DNA from: Verrucomicrobiaceae bacterium
GTDB taxonomy: Bacteria; Verrucomicrobiota; Verrucomicrobiia; Verrucomicrobiales; Verrucomicrobiaceae
Assembly (NCBI GenBank): GCA_947458455.1
Contig: CANGYJ010000016.1
Coordinates: 26,172-90,171, forward strand
Reading direction: 5' to 3'
Length of the DNA: 64,000 nt
Position 1 is the stretch's first letter, and each line of letters starts with the position of its first letter. The position numbers and the translations under genes were made by a program. The notes beneath the pieces are model-generated. The model worked only from the letters and a program-made list of their open reading frames with translations, was not told the DNA's origin and did no database searches. This document shows positions 15,816-24,320 of the stretch, piece by piece.

Positions 15816-17204
15816 ATGCTTTTCCCCTCCCGACGCCAGTTCCTCCAGACCACCGCCTGTGGTTTCGGCAGTCTCGCCCTTTCCGCGATGGCCAACAACC
15901 CGCTCGCGGGCAAAAAGCCGCATCATCAGCCGAGGGCGAAACGCGTCATCTTTCTCTTCATGCAGGGCGGCGTGAGCCACGTCGATTCCTACGACTACAA
16001 ACCGCGTCTCTTCAAAGAGGACGGCAAGGTCATCGAGGTGCAGGACGCCCGTGCCATCGCCAAAACGGGCAAAGGCGCACCGCAACGTGTGATGAAGCCG
16101 CTGTGGGACTTTGCGCAGCATGGCGAGAGCGGTCGCTGGGCCTCGAATCTCTTCCCGAACGTCAACCGCCACCTCGACGACCTTTGCTTCCTGCACGGCA
16201 TGCATACCGAGGGCGTGGCGCATGGCCCCGCCACGCTGTTTTTGCACACCGGCACCACCAGCTTCATCCGCCCCAGCATGGGTGCCTGGGTGATGTATGG
16301 CCTGGGCACGGAAAACGAGAACCTGCCCGGCTTTGTCACCATCAGCCCCAGCCTCGGCAACGGCGGCCCGCGCAACTACGGCAATGCCTTCATCCCCGCC
16401 GTGTACCAGGGCACACCCGTCGGCCGCAGCGGACAGCCCGCCAAGGAGTCCTCGATCAAAAACATCACGAACACGATCTGGACGCCCGAGCAGCAGCGGA
16501 AGCAATTCGGCCTCCTGCAATCCCTCAACGCCCATCAGGCCATGCCCGGCGATTCAGAGATCGACGCCGTCATCCGCAGTTACGAGCTCGCCTGGCGCAT
16601 GCAAGCCAAGGCGCCCGATGTGATGGACCTCTCCGATGAGTCTGAAGCCACCAAGAAACTCTACGGCATCGACGAAAAACCCACGGACAACTTTGGCCGC
16701 CAGTGCCTCATGGCTCGCCGCCTCGCCGAGCGTGGCGTGCGTTACATTCAGGTGAACTACGGCGACAACTCCAACAACCCCGCCTGGGACCAGCACAGCA
16801 ATCTTCCCAAGCACGGCGACCACGCCGCCGCCGTGGATAAACCCATCGCGGGCCTGCTCGATGATCTCAAACAACGCGGCCTCCTCGAGGACACCATCGT
16901 CTGGTGGGGCGGCGAGTTTGGACGCACGCCTTACGCCGAGAAAAACGGCACCGGCCGCGATCACAACCCCAATGGCTTCACCGTCTGGATGGCCGGTGGC
17001 GGCTTCAAGCCCGGCTTCAGCTTCGGCGAGACCGACGACCTCGGCCACTTCGCCGTCGATGGCAAAGTCCACATGCACGATCTGCATGCCACCATCCTTC
17101 ACCAGCTCGGCCTCGACCATGAAAAGCTCACCTTCCGCCATGCAGGCCGAGATTTTCGCCTCACGGATGTCCACGGCCATGTGGTGAAGGAAATGCTCGC
17201 ATGA
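15816..17204 (+). CDS. DUF1501 Tat-exported protein
   Basis: 462 residues with a twin-arginine signal (SRRQFLQTT) and the DUF1501 fold, distantly related to sulfatase/alkaline phosphatase. Recognisable segments are LFMQGGVSHVDSYDYKP, GWDQHSN-like NPAWDQHSN, GEFGRTPYAEK and GRDHNPNGFT, all conserved in Planctomycetes/Verrucomicrobia members. The family usually sits with a DUF1549/DUF1553 cytochrome-type gene; the nearest such gene here (20909) is separated by four unrelated genes. The biochemical role of the family is unresolved; export through Tat matches the tatC at 29766. The start ATG 15816 precedes the signal directly. Confidence 0.9.
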   Translation: MLFPSRRQFLQTTACGFGSLALSAMANNPLAGKKPHHQPRAKRVIFLFMQGGVSHVDSYDYKPRLFKEDGKVIEVQDARAIAKTGKGAPQRVMKPLWDFAQHGESGRWASNLFPNVNRHLDDLCFLHGMHTEGVAHGPATLFLHTGTTSFIRPSMGAWVMYGLGTENENLPGFVTISPSLGNGGPRNYGNAFIPAVYQGTPVGRSGQPAKESSIKNITNTIWTPEQQRKQFGLLQSLNAHQAMPGDSEIDAVIRSYELAWRMQAKAPDVMDLSDESEATKKLYGIDEKPTDNFGRQCLMARRLAERGVRYIQVNYGDNSNNPAWDQHSNLPKHGDHAAAVDKPIAGLLDDLKQRGLLEDTIVWWGGEFGRTPYAEKNGTGRDHNPNGFTVWMAGGGFKPGFSFGETDDLGHFAVDGKVHMHDLHATILHQLGLDHEKLTFRHAGRDFRLTDVHGHVVKEMLA

Positions 17205-17224
17205 AGCTGGCGAGCCAAAGGAAA

Positions 17225-17605
17225 CTACAGGCCCAAGGCAGCTCTAGCCTCCGCTCGAATGGCTTTGGCATCTTGATGGGAAGTTTTCATCTCCGCCGCC
17301 GTGGCTTCGTTACCTGGGTAGCGAAAACGCACACCGAACTTAGTCAGCCTCTTGCCGGCTGATGAGAGGGCACTCCACAAGGGTTCGATGCCCAGACAGA
17401 GCCGCACTAGCTCCTCCAGGTCGTGTGTCTTGGGAAAATGGAGGTTGGCCTCTTCAAGGCGGGCTTTGAGGTATTTCTCGGCGGATTGCTGGAAATGAAA
17501 ACACGCATGGTCATGGACCGGAATTTTCCGCCTCCTGGTCAAAGACACGGCCACCAGCCAGTCAGATTCCGCTTTTTTGATCCATTCACGCGTGGAGGCC
17601 TTCAT
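17225..17605 (-). CDS. HEPN-domain protein of an MNT-HEPN pair
   Basis: 126-residue all-helical protein with the PF05168 HEPN pattern HDHACFHFQQSAEKYLKA (about 31-48), followed by LVRLCLGIEPLW. HEPN domains of such pairs are usually ribonucleases or nucleotide-binding toxins controlled by the partner nucleotidyltransferase. An RKIPVH stretch (R26-H31) fits an R-x4-H spacing, but in this subfamily the catalytic status is unclear. Start ATG 17605 lies 20 bases inside the end of the nucleotidyltransferase gene, so the two are coupled. A toxin role is inferred only. Confidence 0.85.
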   Translation of the reverse strand: MKASTREWIKKAESDWLVAVSLTRRRKIPVHDHACFHFQQSAEKYLKARLEEANLHFPKTHDLEELVRLCLGIEPLWSALSSAGKRLTKFGVRFRYPGNEATAAEMKTSHQDAKAIRAEARAALGL

Positions 17606-17906
17606 ACATCACCTTCCCACGGTTCATGATTTCGAGGATGAAGCACTCCTTGTCATCAATGCGTGCCTGCAAGCGATGATCGGGTTCGACAAGCACATCC
17701 ACAGGAAAACCAGCCGGCACCTTGGATCGAATTCGGTAGTCCAGATCACGCCGGTAGCGGCCTTTGGGCATCACCACCATCACATCCACGTCCGAGTCGT
17801 CCGTGGGCTTGCCGTAGGCATAGGAGCCGAACAGAATGATCTTCCGCGGCTTGAAAGCGGCGGCAATGGCATCGCAGTATTGCTGAATGGCCTTGCGTGA
17901 GATCAT
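17586..17906 (-). CDS. Minimal nucleotidyltransferase (MNT, MntA-like)
   Basis: 106 residues from ATG 17906. The nucleotidyltransferase signature G-S-x10-D-x-D is complete (GSYAYGKPTDDSDVD, about residues 31-45). This is the type of enzyme that adds AMP to a partner HEPN protein, as in MntA/HepT-type toxin-antitoxin systems. The end of the gene overlaps the HEPN gene by 20 bases. The ORF could be extended upstream to 18104, but the extra sequence lacks domain character and would overlap the ceramidase-like gene. AMPylation activity is inferred from the motif. Confidence 0.85.
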   Translation of the reverse strand: MISRKAIQQYCDAIAAAFKPRKIILFGSYAYGKPTDDSDVDVMVVMPKGRYRRDLDYRIRSKVPAGFPVDVLVEPDHRLQARIDDKECFILEIMNRGKVMYEGLHA

Positions 17907-17997
17907 GATGACGATCCTAGCGGGTGGCGTTCGCGTGTCAATCAGGGCCATGGAAGCCTCGATTGACAGCATGGAATCAGACCGACATCCTCGCCCC

Positions 17998-19350
17998 ATG
18001 CCGATCACATGGTTCACCATTCTGTTCACTGCTTGGGCTTGCCTCGGCGGCAGTCTTTTCGCCGCCTGGCAGGCCGGTGCTGCGAAGGCGGACATCACGC
18101 CCACCGAGCCAGTGCCACTCGCAGGCTACGGCGGCAAGACGCGGATGTCCCAGCGCATCGAGCATCCCATCTGGCTGAAAGCTCTCGCCTTTCGCGATGA
18201 CACCGGCAGCACCTCCGTTATCGTCACCGCTGATCTTGTGGGCCTAAGCGACAAAATGATCGCCATCATCGCCAGGAACGCGCAAAAGAAGCATCACCTC
18301 CCTCGCGAGCGACTCATCCTCAACACCTCGCACAACCACTCCTGCCCCGTCACCGAGGACGTGCTCTGGCTTTACTATGTATTCACGCCCGAAGAGGCCG
18401 CCGCGCGGGACCGCTACACCGCCAGCGTCTATGCGAAGTATGACGAGGTCATCGGAGCCGCCATCGCCGCGCTTCAGCCAGCGGAGCTTTCCTTTGAGCA
18501 AGGCCTCGCCGGAGTCGCCGTGAACCGCAGGCGCTCGCGAGGTCCCGAGAGCCGTTCGCTCGGCGGCCAGGTCGATCAGGACGTGCCCGTCATCGCCGTC
18601 AAAAGCGGCTCAAACCTTCGCGCCATCCTCTTTGGCTACTCCTGCCACACCACCGCCCTCGGCGGCCTCAGCATCAATGGCGACTGCGCGGGCTTTGCGC
18701 AGCTCGAACTCGAAAAAGCCCATCCCGACTGCATCGCCCTGTTTGTGCAGAACTGCGGCGGCGATGCCAATCCCCTGCCCCGCATCCGCGGACGCGATGC
18801 CGAGGCCACCACGCTCGCCGCCATGTATGGTCACATCCTCGCCGAAAGCGTCCAGCAGGTGCTCGCCACACCGATGAAGCCTCTCAGCGGCCCGTTGCGA
18901 GTCGCCATGGGCAGCACCGAGCTGCCCCTCCAACCCGGCCTGACCTTGGAAGAACTCAAACAACGCCTCCCGGCCCTCACCGGCATGCCGCGACGCGAAT
19001 TCGAGCACTTCATCCGCCAATACGAAACCCTCGGCTCGCCGCCGGACCGCGTGCGCTATCCCATTCAGGTATGGAGCTTCGGCCCCGAGCTCACTTACAT
19101 CGCCCTCACCGGCGAGACGGTGGTGGATTACTCGCTCAACTTCAAAGCCGCCCACGGTTGGAACACCACCTGGGTCTCCGGTTACAACAACGACCTCCTC
19201 AGCTATGTGCCCAGCCTCCGAGTGCTGAAGGAAGGCGGCTACGAAGGCACCAGCGGCATGTATGAATACGGCCACCGCGCCCCCTACACCGAAAGCATCG
19301 AAGAGCGGATCACCACCTTGGTCGAGAAACTTGTGAAGCAAACTCGCTGA
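17998..19350 (+). CDS. Exported neutral/alkaline ceramidase N-terminal domain protein
   Basis: 450 residues with a Sec signal (MPITWFTILFTAWACLGG). The mature part follows the N-terminal domain of neutral/alkaline non-lysosomal ceramidases: AAKADITP, GYGGKTRM, LNTSHNHSCPV (the SHTHS-like motif), CHTTALGG and CGGDANPLP. The true ceramidases are about 650-760 residues with a C-terminal domain; this one stops earlier, as in many Planctomycetes homologues of unknown substrate. ATG 17998 gives the best signal start; a slightly longer MESDRHPRP form is possible. It is divergent from the MNT gene. Confidence 0.85.
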   Translation: MPITWFTILFTAWACLGGSLFAAWQAGAAKADITPTEPVPLAGYGGKTRMSQRIEHPIWLKALAFRDDTGSTSVIVTADLVGLSDKMIAIIARNAQKKHHLPRERLILNTSHNHSCPVTEDVLWLYYVFTPEEAAARDRYTASVYAKYDEVIGAAIAALQPAELSFEQGLAGVAVNRRRSRGPESRSLGGQVDQDVPVIAVKSGSNLRAILFGYSCHTTALGGLSINGDCAGFAQLELEKAHPDCIALFVQNCGGDANPLPRIRGRDAEATTLAAMYGHILAESVQQVLATPMKPLSGPLRVAMGSTELPLQPGLTLEELKQRLPALTGMPRREFEHFIRQYETLGSPPDRVRYPIQVWSFGPELTYIALTGETVVDYSLNFKAAHGWNTTWVSGYNNDLLSYVPSLRVLKEGGYEGTSGMYEYGHRAPYTESIEERITTLVEKLVKQTR

Positions 19351-19354
19351 TGTC

Positions 19355-20608
19355 TCATCGGATCAAACTCGGCTCCGCCCAGATCGCGTAGTTGCTCTTC
19401 GAGTCGAGCCCGCGTCCGGTGAGCAGCAGTTGGAGCTGCGAAACGCCGCTCACCTCGCATTCGAGCTTCTGTGCGGCATCGCTGCCATTCAGCGTGATCG
19501 TTTTGAGCACCTTGCCATCGCCGCTGATCGTGAATTCGACGCGGCCTTTCGATCCCTGCTCGGGATGCAGGCCCGCGAGCACGCTGAATCGCGTGAAGAC
19601 ACCCTTTGGTAGCACAAAGGTCAGCGGCTTGCCCATCCCGGCGCTGATGCCATGGGCGAATGCCTTCTCTCCCGCATCGAGCTTGAGCTTCAGCGGCACC
19701 GCTTTCGTGCCTCCGGCCAGGATCGAACCGACTCGCGGATGCCCCCAATACGGCGAGCTGAAAAACTGCGTCTGCGGGTAGTGCAGCTTCTCCGCCTCCA
19801 GCGGCCAAAACGTGTCGATGGGCACCTCCGCAGGCATTTCAGGCACTTTTTGCGCCCCGAGGCAAAGGATCGTGTGCATCGCATCCGCCACGATTTGCGC
19901 ATCGACGATTGCCGCACGCATCTGGTGCTTCGTCACGGCTTCCGCATCCTCCGCGTAAAGCGCCTGCATGATCGGGATCGTCGTCGAGCGGGCATTCACG
20001 ATGCCTTCATGCACGCGATGCATCAGCCGCCACGCCGCTTCATTCACGTTGGTGCCGAGCAGGCGCGGCTGATAGCCCGCGATGCTCACCGTGAAGTCGC
20101 CATTTTCGATGGGGCCGTGCATGAGCTTGTCCTTCATCGCATCGCTCGGCGGCAGGAATTGCTGCAGCAGCGTGAATTGATTGTCCCCTGGCATCGTGTG
20201 CGACGGGCTGCCGTAGTCCTCGATCTGGTGGCACATCGTCCCCATGAACCGCGCCGCATCGGCCGTGCGTCCCTCGCGCAGCGCCGTCACCGCCCGCTCC
20301 ATGAAGTAGGTCATCACCTCCAGGTATTCCGTCTGCACCGTCGGCAGATGCAGCACCTGCAAATACACCTCCCCCGGCCGCGACTCCATCGCCGCATACT
20401 TCGCGTTCGCCTTGTCGGAGTAAACGTTGTCCGGGATCATGCAATGCGCATCCCCCAGCGCCTTCAGTTCATCACCCAACAACTCCTTCTGCCACCCCGG
20501 CAACGTCTCCAGCCCCGCCTGCGTGATCGCCTGATGTGGATGCCCCCAGCCGAGAAGAAGGTTCGGAAGGCAAAGCGCGAGCAGCAGAGCGAGAAGAGGT
20601 GATTTCAT
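19355..20608 (-). CDS. Exported P1-nuclease/zinc phospholipase C-like protein with C-terminal NPCBM domain
   Basis: 417 residues from ATG 20608. A signal peptide ends at LLLG, so the mature chain would start with Trp-Gly-His (WGHPHQAIT). In S1/P1 nucleases and zinc phospholipase C the first residue of the mature enzyme is a Trp whose main chain binds zinc. Other metal ligands fit CHQIEDYGSPSHTMPG (about 130-150). The last about 140 residues have an NPCBM-like jelly roll (GVFTRFSVLAGL, VEFTISGDGKVL, LLLTGRGLDSKSNYAIWAE). Combining the two domains in one chain is unusual. Nucleic acid or phospholipid substrate is undecided; action outside the cytoplasm is inferred from the signal. Confidence 0.8.
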   Translation of the reverse strand: MKSPLLALLLALCLPNLLLGWGHPHQAITQAGLETLPGWQKELLGDELKALGDAHCMIPDNVYSDKANAKYAAMESRPGEVYLQVLHLPTVQTEYLEVMTYFMERAVTALREGRTADAARFMGTMCHQIEDYGSPSHTMPGDNQFTLLQQFLPPSDAMKDKLMHGPIENGDFTVSIAGYQPRLLGTNVNEAAWRLMHRVHEGIVNARSTTIPIMQALYAEDAEAVTKHQMRAAIVDAQIVADAMHTILCLGAQKVPEMPAEVPIDTFWPLEAEKLHYPQTQFFSSPYWGHPRVGSILAGGTKAVPLKLKLDAGEKAFAHGISAGMGKPLTFVLPKGVFTRFSVLAGLHPEQGSKGRVEFTISGDGKVLKTITLNGSDAAQKLECEVSGVSQLQLLLTGRGLDSKSNYAIWAEPSLIR

Positions 20609-20908
20609 GAGAAGGCAAAGACGATGAATGACCGCCAAAGAACGCAGAGAAACGCAAAAAATGGTCATCCATGAAGCTCACCTCCTTCAATCCATTGGCG
20701 TCTTATCAGCGGTTCAAAAATGGGCTACCGTCGGCACTTCGACCCGTTTCTCACCCAGAGACCTGCCTCCGATCCTTTCCGTGTATTCCGTGTATTCCGT
20801 GCCTTCCGTGGTTTCCCCCTCTTTTGCGTTCCTTGCGTTCTTTGGCGGCCATTCCATTCCCCGCATTCCCCTGCCAAAAACGGCGCTCTGGACGCGTAGG
20901 TTTGCATC
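20609..20908. repeat. Inverted GCGTTCTTTGGCGG repeat and TTCCGTG tracts in a 300-base gap
   Basis: No gene is visible in this gap between two divergent exported-protein genes. GACCGCCAAAGAACGCAGAG at 20628-20647 is matched in inverse by TTGCGTTCTTTGGCGGCC at 20834-20851. Between them lie tandem TTCCGTGTA/TTCCGTGCC words (20776-20818), the same tract type as at 3998-4068. The repeat contributes the N-terminal extension of a longer but unlikely start for the minus-strand gene. A promoter for the plus-strand gene must lie here but no box is clear. Confidence 0.55.
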
Positions 20909-23098
20909 ATGCTTCGGAACGCCCTTCTCTTTATCTGCATCGCCACGGCTGGTCTCGCCGCGGAGCCTTTGAGCTTCGTGCGGGACATTCAGCCTATTTT
21001 GACGAAGGCCGGCTGCAATGCGGGTGCTTGCCATGCGAAGGCGATCACCGGTCAGCGCGGCTTTCGCCTCAGCGTGCTCGGTTTCGAGCCGGAGGAGGAC
21101 TACGAGGCCATCGTGAAGCAGGGCAAGGGCCGTCGCGTGTTCCCGCCCGCGCCGGAGGAAAGCCTGCTCATCACCAAAGGCGCCGCCATCGTGCCGCACA
21201 CGGGTGGGAAGCACCTGGAGCCCGGCTCGGAGATGTATCAGACGCTCGTGCGCTGGATCGCCGAGGGCATGCCTTACACGCAGCCGAACGAGCCCGTGCT
21301 CAACACGATCGCCGTGGAGCCCTCACGCATCTCGTTGAAGCCGAAAACGGCGCAGCAGCTCAAAGTCACCGCCCGCTACTCCGACGGCAGCAGCCGCGAT
21401 GTGACGAAGCTCGCACTCTTTGAAGCCAACGACACCGCCATGGCCACCGCGACCGATAGCGGCCTCGTCAACACGCTCGACCTGCCGGGCAATGTGGCCG
21501 TCATGGTGCGCTTCGGCGGCAAAGTCAGCGTGTGCAGCGTGCTCATCCCGCTCGGCGCACCGGTCGATTCGCTACCGCCCGTGAAGAACTTCATCGATCA
21601 GCACATTCTCGCGAACTTGAAGCAGATCGGCATCCCGCCCTCGCCCATCTGCGACGACAGCACCTTCCTCCGCCGCGTCTCGCTCGACATCGGCGGCCGA
21701 CTTCCCTCCATGGAGGAAACGAAGGCCTTCATCGCCGACAAAGCGCCCGACAAACGCGACCGCGCTATCGAGTCGCTGCTCAACTCACCCGACTACGCCG
21801 ACTACTTCGCGAACAAATGGACCGCGCTGCTCAAAAACCAACGCACCGAGGCCGCCGACATCACCGCGAACTTCGCCTTTCACGCGTGGATGCGTGACAA
21901 CCTGCTCGCGAACACGCCTTACGATCAGCTCGTCCGCCAGATCCTCGCCAGCACCGGCACCATCGTTTCCAATCCGCCCGTGGCCTGGTATAAACGCGTC
22001 AAAGAACCCACCACGCAGGTCGAGGACGTGGCGCAGCTCTTCCTCGGCGTGCGCATGCAGTGTGCGCAGTGCCACCACCATCCCTTCGAGCGCTGGACGC
22101 AGTCCGAGTACTATCACATGGCCGCCTTCTTCAGCCAGATCGGCCGCAAACCCACCGCCATCGCCGGTGAAGACCTCATCTTCCACAAGCGCGGCACCGC
22201 GCAGACCGAGCATCGCAAAACCCGCGTCATGCTCAAACCCGCCGGCCTCGGCGAGCCGCCGCTCGACATCGCGCCCGATGACGATCCGCGTCTCGCGCTC
22301 GCCGATTGGATGGCGCAGAAGAAAAATCCCTTCTTCGCCAAAGCGCTCGTGAACCGCTACTGGAAGCACTTTTTCAAACGCGGCCTCATCGAACCCGAGG
22401 ACGACCTCCGCGACACCAACCCGCCGACGAATCCCGAGCTCATCGAAGCCCTCGCGAAGCACTTCACCGACAGCAACTTCGACCTCAAATCCCTCGTCCG
22501 CGTCATCGCGCAGAGCCACACCTACCAGCTCAGCGCCATGCCGAACGAGCACAACGCCATCGACCGCCAGGCCTTCTCCCACTTCTATCCGAAGCGCATG
22601 ACCGCCGAGGTCCTGCTCGATAGCATCGACATGGTCACCGCGTCAAAAACCGACTTCGCCGACCTCCCTGCTGGCACCCGCGCCATCTCGCTGCCTGACA
22701 ACAGTTACACCAAAGCCTCGCCCTTCCTCAAAGTCTTCGGCCGCCCCGACAACACCAGCGTCTGCGAATGCGAACGCGTCTCCTCCGCCAGTCTCGCGCA
22801 GAGCCTTCATCTGATGAACGCCCCCGACGTCAAAGCCAAGCTCACCGCCGCCGGAGGCCGCGCCGAGCAACTCACCAAAGCCGAGATGCCCGAGCCCAAA
22901 CGCATCCGCGAACTCTACCTCGTCACCTTCTCCCGCGAACCCACCGCCGACGAAGTCCAGATCGCCGAAACCCACCTCCTCAAGCCGCGCATCGACGCCA
23001 CCGGCAAGCCCCTCGATTCACAGCGTGCCAAGCGCAACGGCTACGAGGACCTGCTCTGGGCACTGCTGAACACGAAGGAGTTTTTCTTTAATCATTGA
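20909..23098 (+). CDS. Exported DUF1549/DUF1553 protein with cytochrome-like N-terminus
   Basis: 729 residues with a Sec signal (MLRNALLFICIATAGLAAE). Order of domains: a PSCyt1-type segment with GCNAGACHAK (C-x4-C-H) near residue 35, an Ig-like (Big_2) block SLKPKTAQQLKVTARYSDGS near 135-200, DUF1549 (NFIDQHILANLKQIG... FLRRVSLDIGGRLPS) and DUF1553 (DWMAQKKNPFFAKALVNRYW, YPKRMTAEVLLDSIDM). This is the standard Planctomycetes/Verrucomicrobia architecture, usually paired with a DUF1501 gene. Here the nearest one is 3.7 kb upstream, beyond other genes. Heme binding through the CX4CH is inferred. Role unknown; envelope location expected. Confidence 0.92.
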   Translation: MLRNALLFICIATAGLAAEPLSFVRDIQPILTKAGCNAGACHAKAITGQRGFRLSVLGFEPEEDYEAIVKQGKGRRVFPPAPEESLLITKGAAIVPHTGGKHLEPGSEMYQTLVRWIAEGMPYTQPNEPVLNTIAVEPSRISLKPKTAQQLKVTARYSDGSSRDVTKLALFEANDTAMATATDSGLVNTLDLPGNVAVMVRFGGKVSVCSVLIPLGAPVDSLPPVKNFIDQHILANLKQIGIPPSPICDDSTFLRRVSLDIGGRLPSMEETKAFIADKAPDKRDRAIESLLNSPDYADYFANKWTALLKNQRTEAADITANFAFHAWMRDNLLANTPYDQLVRQILASTGTIVSNPPVAWYKRVKEPTTQVEDVAQLFLGVRMQCAQCHHHPFERWTQSEYYHMAAFFSQIGRKPTAIAGEDLIFHKRGTAQTEHRKTRVMLKPAGLGEPPLDIAPDDDPRLALADWMAQKKNPFFAKALVNRYWKHFFKRGLIEPEDDLRDTNPPTNPELIEALAKHFTDSNFDLKSLVRVIAQSHTYQLSAMPNEHNAIDRQAFSHFYPKRMTAEVLLDSIDMVTASKTDFADLPAGTRAISLPDNSYTKASPFLKVFGRPDNTSVCECERVSSASLAQSLHLMNAPDVKAKLTAAGGRAEQLTKAEMPEPKRIRELYLVTFSREPTADEVQIAETHLLKPRIDATGKPLDSQRAKRNGYEDLLWALLNTKEFFFNH

Positions 23099-23110
23099 GA
23101 AAAGCACGTT

Positions 23111-23165
23111 GTTCACGCTTCAGCGTGCTCTGGCGACCCTTCCCCTGACACGCTAAAGCGTGAAC
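23111..23165. repeat. REP-like inverted repeat (CACGCTTCAGCGTG type)
   Basis: GTTCACGCTTCAGCGTG (23111-23127) and CACGCTAAAGCGTGAAC (23149-23165) form a 17-base stem with one mismatch and a 21-base loop, and each arm is itself a small palindrome. It lies 13 bases after a stop codon and directly abuts a decayed RAYT, as REP sequences often lie beside their transposase. It could also serve as a transcript end for the DUF1549/1553 gene. Confidence 0.7.
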
Positions 23166-23166
23166 C

Positions 23167-23776
23167 GAAGCAGGAGTCCAGACGCATGCGTGGGGCCGCC
23201 TGCCCCATCACTACCACCTGCTTATCCGGGTGCCAGATCTGAAAGCGGTGGTCTTCGCGCATGGCAGATTGTATGGACGCAACTCCCACGCTTGGAACGG
23301 CGAAGACGGTCAGCGTGCGCGCAAAGTTTGGTGCGCACCCGCAAACCGAGCCATCCGCAACGAGGCAGTGAGAGCGTGGAAAGACTTCCCTGTTCGGCTG
23401 GGAGAGCGCGGGAGGAGCCTAGGCATATCGGAAGCTGCTCTACAGCCACGCGGTGGAGATCAAAAGCGCGGACAAATCGAAGGTGGTCCGGCGTGGCGTG
23501 AGCGCGGAGGAGTCCAAAGCGGTGCTGGAGGTAAGGGACACCGCAGCCGAACTGGTGCAGCTGCGGGTGCGCTACTTCAGCGACGGGTTGGTGATTGGCG
23601 GCTGGGGGTTTGTGGAGAGCATCTTCAGGCAGCACCGAGAGAAGTTTGGACCGAAGCGAAAAGATGGAGCACGCAAGATCACGGAGAGCGCAGGCGGTTT
23701 GTTTGCGCTGCGGCGATTGAGAAAGAAGGGAATTGGGCTGGGGCAACTGGCTGAAAATTCAAGGAGTCTAAGATGA
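23167..23776 (+). pseudogene. Decayed REP-associated tyrosine transposase (RAYT, Y1_Tnp)
   Basis: Remnant of a single-strand transposase. Frame 1 after TGA 23161 reads THAWGRLPHHYHLLIRVPDL, the Y1 transposase HUH motif (HYHLLI), then GRLYGRNSHAWNGEDG and RNEAVRAWKDFP. About 23420-23440 the frame shifts, and the C-terminal part continues as AYRKLLYSHAVEI, VRYFSDGLVIGG and FGPKRKDGARKI, the RAYT tail. The N-terminal part is missing at the repeat (23111-23165), the region holding the catalytic Tyr and NP-x-x-AG segment seems deleted, and one frameshift is present. Homology to the family is recognised by eye from HUH and tail; a BLASTX search would settle it. Confidence 0.7.
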
Positions 23777-23802
23777 AAGAGCGAATCCACCAAGGCAGCC
23801 TC

Positions 23803-24279
23803 TCAGCGCAGGACATTCAGCAGTTCGACTCGGAAGATCAGATCGGCGAAGGGGGGGATCTTCGGGGGTGAGCCTCGGCTGCCGTAGGCGAGGTTAAAGG
23901 GAACCTGAATGAGCCATTGATCACCCGGTTTCATCATCTGCAGTGCCTGTGTCCAGCCGGGTATCACTTGGCTGACGCCAAAGCTAGCTGGTTGGCCGCG
24001 ATCATAGGAGCTATCAAACACGGTTCCATCGACCAGCGTGCCGCGATAATGCACCACGACGGTGTCATTGATCGTGGGCCGCTGCCCGCCCGCAGGACCG
24101 GAGGCTAGCACTTTGTAGCTCAGGCCACTGGCGGTGCTCACAAAGCCGGAGGCATCCGCTGAAGCCGCAGCTGGCGGCGAAGCTTTTTGAGGTGCGGCGG
24201 CGGCAGGTTCTTTCTTCGGAGAGTTCTGGCAGCTCGTGATGAGCAGCAGCGTGGAGGCGGCGAGGGCGGTGTAGTTCAT
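23803..24279 (-). CDS. FKBP-type peptidyl-prolyl isomerase, lipoprotein
   Basis: 158 residues from ATG 24279. N-terminus MNYTALAASTLLLITSCQN carries a lipobox (ITSC), so it is a predicted membrane-anchored lipoprotein. An Ala/Pro-rich linker is followed by the FKBP fold: TVVVHYRGTLVDGTVFDSSY, PASFGVSQVIPGWTQALQMM and YGSRGSPPKIPPFADLIFRV. These include the residues typical of the isomerase pocket (Y, D, F, W, Y, F). Start chosen at the ATG of the lipoprotein signal, not the upstream in-frame start. It is the last gene of a minus-strand run with the cytochrome-WD40 gene 41 bases upstream, so likely co-transcribed. Aids folding of exported proteins, inferred. Confidence 0.92.
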   Translation of the reverse strand: MNYTALAASTLLLITSCQNSPKKEPAAAAPQKASPPAAASADASGFVSTASGLSYKVLASGPAGGQRPTINDTVVVHYRGTLVDGTVFDSSYDRGQPASFGVSQVIPGWTQALQMMKPGDQWLIQVPFNLAYGSRGSPPKIPPFADLIFRVELLNVLR

Positions 24280-24320
24280 GGAAGATGGGCGCGTGCCTAA
24301 ACCGCAATCCGGACGCGGAT

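Noticed and set aside
23222..23746. A 174-residue minus-strand frame in the transposase remnant
   Set aside because: No motif; the plus strand shows the HUH and RAYT tail in two frames.
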